In this document: piece after piece, positions 59,581 to 64,000 of the stretch | Layout: each line of letters opens with the position of its first letter | How positions within the stretch are numbered: the stretch's first letter is position 1 | Source of the DNA: Roseateles_E cavernae | Lineage (GTDB): Bacteria > Pseudomonadota > Gammaproteobacteria > Burkholderiales > Burkholderiaceae_C | Assembly: GCF_040187885.1 (NCBI RefSeq) | Contig: NZ_JBDPLH010000010.1 | Location: 62,001-126,000 of the forward strand | DNA length: 64,000 nt | Direction of reading: 5' to 3' | Notes under the pieces: model-generated | Told to the model about the DNA's origin: nothing | Seen by the model: only the letters and a program-made list of their open reading frames with translations | Databases searched by the model: none | Position numbers and translations under genes: made by a program

Positions 59581-60033
59581 ATGTTTGACGTGCTCGTCTA
59601 TCTCTACGAAACCTACTGGCGGCCCGACGCCTGCCCCGATCACGCCCAGCTGACGCGCAAATTGTCGGCCGTAGGCTTCGAGAGCGACGAAATCCAGGAA
59701 GCCCTGTCCTGGCTGGACGGTCTGGCCGAGGCGGCCCAGTCCTATCACGGCGAACAGGGTGCCCTCAGCCAGCGCGTCTATTCCGTTGACGAGCTGGACC
59801 ATCTGGGCGAGCCCTCGGTCGGTTTCGTCAGTTTTCTGGAGTCGGCCGGCGTGCTGCCGCCGCCGATGCGCGAGATGGTGATCGACCGCGCGATGGCCAT
59901 TCCCGGCGCGCCAATGGATCTCGAAGACCTGAAGATCATCGTGCTGATGGTGTTCTGGAGCCTGGGCGAGGAGCCCGATGCACTGATCCTGGACGAGCTC
60001 TTCGTCGCGCCGGAAGACCGGCTGATCCACTGA
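59581..60033 (+). CDS. smg: Smg/DUF494 family protein
   Basis: A 150-residue cytoplasmic protein of the Smg family, of unknown function, which follows dprA in many proteobacteria. It opens MFDVLVYLYETYWRPDA and contains VGFESDEIQEALSWLDGL and DLEDLKIIVLMVFWSLGEEPDAL, all typical. In most betaproteobacteria topA (DNA topoisomerase I) comes next; here a palindromic repeat and an opposite-strand DUF1631 gene follow, so the synteny is broken. Confidence 0.92.
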   Translation: MFDVLVYLYETYWRPDACPDHAQLTRKLSAVGFESDEIQEALSWLDGLAEAAQSYHGEQGALSQRVYSVDELDHLGEPSVGFVSFLESAGVLPPPMREMVIDRAMAIPGAPMDLEDLKIIVLMVFWSLGEEPDALILDELFVAPEDRLIH

Positions 60034-60045
60034 CCCGCTCATCAG

Positions 60046-60090
60046 TTGGGGTCAGAGCTACGCGCTTTGCGCGGGCGGTCTGACCCGCAA
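60046..60090. repeat. REP-like imperfect palindrome
   Basis: GGGTCAGA (60049-60056) pairs with TCTGACCC (60079-60086), extended by TTG/CAA; an inner CGCGC (60061-60065) / GCGCG (60069-60073) stem with loop TTT sits on an internal bulge. The GGGTCAGA..TCTGACCC form is typical of intergenic REP elements. It fills the gap between convergent smg and the DUF1631 gene and may also terminate both. Confidence 0.6.
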
Positions 60091-62442
60091 TCAACTCAGC
60101 AATCTCGTCGGATCCACATCCAGCTTGGCCAGCGCATTGCGCGTGGCCTTGACCGTCAGCGCCTCATCCTGGGCCGGCAGCAGCAGGCCGGCCTGCAAAA
60201 ATGCCGCCAGCCGGCTCAGCTGGAACAGCACGCCGCGCCCCTTCGGTGACACGAACAAGGTCAGCTGGTGGCGCATGCCGCGCCAGGCCAGCTGCACCGC
60301 CTCGTTGCGGCCGCGATAGTCCAACATATACCAGCCACCGACCTGAAGCTCCTTGGCCCAGGCCAGCATCGCCGGCGTCGGGCTGGAACCGCCCTCGGCC
60401 ACCACTTCCAGGTCCTCGGTCTCGTGGCCCGACAGATCGCGCACCAGCGATTCGTTGATCTCCAGCCCGCCGGCCTCGGGCAGCAGCGCGTCGAGCGCCT
60501 GCAGCTGGTCCATCAGCTCGTCCAGGCGCTCGCGCGGGATCGCGGCGGTCTTGGCGGTGAAGGCCGCCGCCAGCGAATTGTTCAGCGCGCGGATCTGCTC
60601 GTCCTGCTTGGCGCTCGGCAGGCCGGCATGGCCCATGCCGTCGCGCAAGGTCTTCAGCAGCGGCGGCAGCCGGCGTATCACTTCGGCACGCTCTTCCCGG
60701 GAAACCTTGGCGCTGGCCGACCAGATCAGATCGGCGGCAGCCCGCTTCATCGCCTTGGTGTTGTCGGACTGGGCGCCGCTGCGCACCGCGGTGACAGCCA
60801 GCACATCAGCCCAGACATGGAACAGGAACTCGCGCACACCGTCCTGCACCGGCACCTCGTTGAGCATCTTGCGCAGCTCGATCGTGAACTGGATCGCCAG
60901 CGTCTCGCGCTGCTCGACCTGCTGGGCCAGCGACACACCCTTGCGCGAGGCCTGGTTCTCGTTCTCGAAATAGTGGTCGAGAAACTTCTCGAACTCGGTC
61001 AGCACGGTCTGGAACACGCGCCGCCCGGTATCCGGATAGGCCTCGACGACCTGGACGATGCGCTTGATCTCGCGCTCCAGCGCCTCGCCGACACCGCTGC
61101 CGGCCGAGGTGTTGAAGCCCATCACGCAGGAGCCCATGCGGTCGATCAGCGCGCGCGCCGGATGCTCGGCCTCGGCAAAGAAATCGGGCTCGCTGACCGC
61201 CACCCGCAGCACCGGCATCTGCAGCCGCGCAAACCAGACCCGCACAGCGGCCGGGATGCGCTCCTCCTGCAGAATGCTCTGGAACAGCAGGGCCACGATC
61301 TCGATGGTCGCGCGCTCGGCCGGCGTGTCCGCGGCCTGCTTGAGCACCTGCTTGAAAGCCTGGTTGCGGGCCTTGATCTCTTCGAGCTGCTGCGGCGCCG
61401 GGGCCTCGACCTCGGGGCCGGCCCCGACGGCAGGGCGGCGCTGCAAGGCCTCCTGCGCATGATTGATCGCGGCTGCCAGGCGCGGCGATGCGCTGCCCAT
61501 CTGGCTGGGCCGTCCCGTCGCGCCTGGCGCCGGCTGGCGCGACGGCGCGGCGCCCGCGGGCGACACGGTCCGATAGCCGGCCGACGGCGATACCGTGGCG
61601 GCAAAACCCGGCACCTGGCGGCCCACCACGCGTTGCAAGAGCTGCATCACCTCCTCGGCCGCACGGCTGGCCTGGCTGCGCGCGGCAACCTCGACCGGCG
61701 CGACCTGGCGCGCCATATAGCGCGTCTCCTCATGGCCGCCGCTGAGCTCCTGACGTGTCGAGGGCCGGTGGGCCGCGGCAGCACTATTACCAGCACGGCG
61801 GATGAAAGGCCGCAGATCGACCTCGGGCAGCACGCCCTGCTGGATCAGCCAGCGATTGGTCTCGTGATAGGCCTCGCCCAGCAGCAGCGAGAACTCGGCA
61901 TGCAGCGTGCTCTTGAGCATCTGCCATTCCGAGGGGCTGAGCCCGCTGCGATACCAGGCATCGAGCGCCAGGCCGGCCACCACCGGGGCGCGCAGCAGAT
62001 CGTGGGCCGGCAGCTCATCAAGCTGCTCCAGCTGATGCATGCGGGTGCGCAGATCGGTGAACTCCCACGAGGCCTTGTCCATCATCGCCAGCGACAGGCG
62101 CGAGCCGATGATCTCGCGCTCTATCGTGTCATCGTCCACCAGCGAGAGCGGGCCGGACTGGCTGGATCGCCCCATCGCCTGCCGGGCCTCGGCCACGCCA
62201 TGCGAGACCGCGTGGCGCAGACCGGCGACGAAGGCGCTTTGCCAGGCCGGGCCATGGCGCATCCAGGCGGCCACACCGTCACGGCGCGCCACCATCACCG
62301 CGTACTCGGCCGGCAGCAGCAGCAACTGCTGGGCGGCCTCGTTGAGCACGCCGGCCACCGGCGCCAGGCCGCGCACCAGGGCCTCCAGATAGACATGCCG
62401 CGCATGCGAAGCCAAGGCTTTGTTGCGGGCGGCGTCGGTCAT
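60091..62442 (-). CDS. DUF1631 family protein
   Basis: A 783-residue protein of the DUF1631 family, common in Burkholderiales and gammaproteobacteria and of unknown function. The N-terminal region (about 1-230; LSLVDDDTIEREIIGSRLSLAM, LEQLDELPAHDLLRAPVVAGL, YHETNRWLIQQGVLPEVDL) and middle (LQMPVLRVAVSEPDFFAEAEHPARALIDRMG) are family hallmarks. A low-complexity Ala/Pro/Ser linker lies at about 240-340. The C-terminus (AKELQVGGWYMLDYRGRNEAVQLAWRG) resembles a PilZ-like beta domain seen in relatives, hinting at c-di-GMP links. Soluble by sequence. Confidence 0.88.
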   Translation of the reverse strand: MTDAARNKALASHARHVYLEALVRGLAPVAGVLNEAAQQLLLLPAEYAVMVARRDGVAAWMRHGPAWQSAFVAGLRHAVSHGVAEARQAMGRSSQSGPLSLVDDDTIEREIIGSRLSLAMMDKASWEFTDLRTRMHQLEQLDELPAHDLLRAPVVAGLALDAWYRSGLSPSEWQMLKSTLHAEFSLLLGEAYHETNRWLIQQGVLPEVDLRPFIRRAGNSAAAAHRPSTRQELSGGHEETRYMARQVAPVEVAARSQASRAAEEVMQLLQRVVGRQVPGFAATVSPSAGYRTVSPAGAAPSRQPAPGATGRPSQMGSASPRLAAAINHAQEALQRRPAVGAGPEVEAPAPQQLEEIKARNQAFKQVLKQAADTPAERATIEIVALLFQSILQEERIPAAVRVWFARLQMPVLRVAVSEPDFFAEAEHPARALIDRMGSCVMGFNTSAGSGVGEALEREIKRIVQVVEAYPDTGRRVFQTVLTEFEKFLDHYFENENQASRKGVSLAQQVEQRETLAIQFTIELRKMLNEVPVQDGVREFLFHVWADVLAVTAVRSGAQSDNTKAMKRAAADLIWSASAKVSREERAEVIRRLPPLLKTLRDGMGHAGLPSAKQDEQIRALNNSLAAAFTAKTAAIPRERLDELMDQLQALDALLPEAGGLEINESLVRDLSGHETEDLEVVAEGGSSPTPAMLAWAKELQVGGWYMLDYRGRNEAVQLAWRGMRHQLTLFVSPKGRGVLFQLSRLAAFLQAGLLLPAQDEALTVKATRNALAKLDVDPTRLLS

Positions 62443-62480
62443 GAAGGCGTCAGGGATTCAGGCAGCTGGTGCAAATGACT

Positions 62481-63515
62481 CTACACCACCGCTCCGGAGT
62501 TCGGATCGTCCGGATCTTCCTTGTTGACCGGGGCCTTGACCAGGTCTTCGCGCTTGATGCCCAGCCACATCGCGATCGCCGCAGCCACGAAGACCGAGGA
62601 GTAGATGCCGAAGCAGATGCCAATGGTCAGTGCGATCGCGAAATAGTGCAGCGAGGGGCCGCCGAAGATCAGCATCGACAGCACCATCATCTGCGTGGAA
62701 CCGTGGGTGATGATGGTGCGGCTGGTGGTGCTGGTGATCGCATGGTCGATGACCTCGTGCGTGTTCATCTTGCGGAACTTGCGGAAGATCTCGCGCACCC
62801 GGTCGAAGATCACCACCGACTCGTTGACCGAGTAGCCCAGCACCGCCAGCAGGGCCGCCAGCACCGTCAGCGAGAACTCCCACTGGAAGAAGGCGAAGAA
62901 GCCCAGGATGATGATGACGTCGTGCAGATTGGCGATGATGCCGGCCACCGCGAACTTCCATTCGAAGCGCAGCGCCAGATAGATCATGATGCCGACCACG
63001 GTGAAGGTCAGCGCCAGCGCGGCGTCCTGCGCCAGCTCGGCGCCCACCGCCGGGCCCACCACCTCGGAGCGCGAGAGCTTGATCGGCTCGGCCTGGCTCG
63101 CCGTCATGCAAACCTGCTTGCTGATCGACTCGCCCTTGTCGGTGACGATGTCACGCTGCGAGACGGTGCCACTCTCGGCCTTGCACAAGGCATCGAACAC
63201 CAGGCCGACCTGCTCGGTCTGCTTGACGTCGCCGCGCAGCGGCAGGCGGATCATCACATCGCGCGAGGTGCCGAAGTTCTGCACCTGCACCTCGCCGAAG
63301 CCCATGGCCTCGACGGTGTGGCGGGTCTTCTCCAGATTGGCCGCCTGCGCATACTCGACCTCGACCACCGAACCGCCGGTGAACTCGATCGAGAAGTGCA
63401 GGCCCCGGGTGACCAGGAAGAACACCGCGAGGGCGAAGGTGACGAAGGAGATCGCGTTGAGCAACAACGCGTGCTTCATGAACGGGATATCCCGTTTGAT
63501 GCGGAACAGTTCCAT
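62481..63515 (-). CDS. secF: Protein translocase subunit SecF
   Basis: Inner-membrane partner of SecD that uses proton motive force to help pull proteins through SecYEG. The 344-residue protein has six membrane helices and a periplasmic loop (about 40-165). GLHFSIEFTGGSVVEV, LGYSVNESVVIFDRVRE and STTSRTIITHGSTQMMVL are SecF motifs. The start ATG 63515 is 11 bases after the secD stop. It ends 38 bases before the DUF1631 start, which lies on the same strand. Confidence 0.97.
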   Translation of the reverse strand: MELFRIKRDIPFMKHALLLNAISFVTFALAVFFLVTRGLHFSIEFTGGSVVEVEYAQAANLEKTRHTVEAMGFGEVQVQNFGTSRDVMIRLPLRGDVKQTEQVGLVFDALCKAESGTVSQRDIVTDKGESISKQVCMTASQAEPIKLSRSEVVGPAVGAELAQDAALALTFTVVGIMIYLALRFEWKFAVAGIIANLHDVIIILGFFAFFQWEFSLTVLAALLAVLGYSVNESVVIFDRVREIFRKFRKMNTHEVIDHAITSTTSRTIITHGSTQMMVLSMLIFGGPSLHYFAIALTIGICFGIYSSVFVAAAIAMWLGIKREDLVKAPVNKEDPDDPNSGAVV

Positions 63516-63526
63516 GACTAGTTTCC

Positions 63527-64000
63527 TCAGGCCTTGGGCGCGTCGGCCTCGGGCTTCCAGATCTGACCGATAGAGACGGACTTGAGCTTCTTCTGGCGGC
63601 CATACCAGAGATTGACCAGGCCGCGCGAGAACACCACCGACGAGAACATCGAGGTCAGGATGCCCAGGCAGTGCACCACCGCGAAGCCCTTGACCGGGCC
63701 GGAGCCGAAGGCCAGCAGGGCGACACCGGCGATCAGGGTCGTCACATTGGAGTCGAAGATCGTCGCCCAGGCGCGCTCGTAGCCGGCATGGATGGCGGCC
63801 TGCGGCGCGGCGCCGGCGCGCAGCTCCTCGCGCACCCGCTCATTGATCAGCACGTTGGAGTCGATCGCCATGCCCAGCACCAGTGCGATGGCGGCCATGC
63901 CCGGCAGGCTCAGCGTGGCCTGCAGCATCGACAGCACCGCGATCAGCAGCAGCAGGTTGAAAGCCAGGGCCAGCGAGGAGAACACGCCGAACAGTGCGTA
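63527..64000 (-). CDS. secD: Protein translocase subunit SecD (3' part)
   Basis: The last roughly 157 residues of SecD; the beginning lies beyond the right edge. Visible are the final membrane helices and the conserved MAIDSNVLINERVREELRAG (RND-type Asp motif), FDSNVTTLIAGVALLAFGSGPVKGFAV, and a cytoplasmic tail ending EADAPKA. The codon phase starts at base 64000. Secretion of the signal-peptide proteins in this window would go through this SecYEG-DF path. Confidence 0.96.
   Translation of the reverse strand, partial: YALFGVFSSLALAFNLLLLIAVLSMLQATLSLPGMAAIALVLGMAIDSNVLINERVREELRAGAAPQAAIHAGYERAWATIFDSNVTTLIAGVALLAFGSGPVKGFAVVHCLGILTSMFSSVVFSRGLVNLWYGRQKKLKSVSIGQIWKPEADAPKA

Noticed and set aside
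60268..62478. Plus-strand open frame of about 736 codons
   Set aside because: It is antisense to the DUF1631 gene and has shadow-like composition.

Overview
The window looks like a stretch of a GC-rich Burkholderiales chromosome, probably from the Roseateles/Rubrivivax/Leptothrix side of the order. This is inferred from very high GC with strong third-position bias, the ahcY-tlyA-metF operon behind an SAH riboswitch, DUF2917, DUF484, DUF494 and DUF1631 proteins, a PEP-CTERM protein, and conserved blocks such as dapF-DUF484-xerC and LysM-dprA-smg. No rRNA, tRNA, CRISPR array, prophage or intact insertion sequence was found. Genes are tightly packed, with many 4-base ATGA overlaps, and no gene-free stretch exceeds 300 bases.

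Layout. 1-8834: glmS (5' part) divergent from an Lrp-type regulator; an RlmI-type rRNA methyltransferase; then, on the minus strand, dapF, DUF484, xerC and an outer-membrane protein, preceded by two LpxL-type acyltransferases. 8835-17175: the methyl cycle. metK has a long structured leader, ahcY has an SAH riboswitch with an overlapping terminator, and tlyA and metF follow. Between them lie a degenerate membrane kinase-like protein, a REC-GGDEF diguanylate cyclase and a HAD phosphatase. 17176-21084: an OmpW-like barrel and a small tyrosine phosphatase, then an accessory-looking patch (Cys-rich protein, truD, a broken GGDEF gene, a small membrane protein, an 88-bp inverted-repeat element).

21085-31874: pepQ, two separate 5-formyl-THF cyclo-ligases around a DUF2917/LysR pair, a soluble lytic transglycosylase, an NDUFA9-like protein, a GST, a PEP-CTERM protein, cca and a MidA/NDUFAF7-like methyltransferase. 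31871-41364: a PAS-PAS-GGDEF-EAL protein, a family 4 uracil-DNA glycosylase with rimI and tsaB, dacB (PBP4), an SGNH-fold lipoprotein lacking the usual triad, and purE-purK-tsaC. 41456-52063: a CnoX-like thioredoxin, a TPR protein, purC, then fba, pyk, maeB and pgk (central carbon metabolism, all minus strand), interrupted by a wHTH-HATPase-DUF4325 fusion protein.

52099-64000: azlCD, a GIN-domain protein, a lipoprotein, htpX, def-fmt divergent from LysM-dprA-smg, a DUF1631 protein, secF and the 3' part of secD. The most unusual items are the metK leader (possible SAM-sensing pseudoknot), the terminator embedded in the SAH riboswitch, the pseudokinase, the HATPase-DUF4325 fusion, the triad-less SGNH lipoprotein and the 88-bp inverted repeat.
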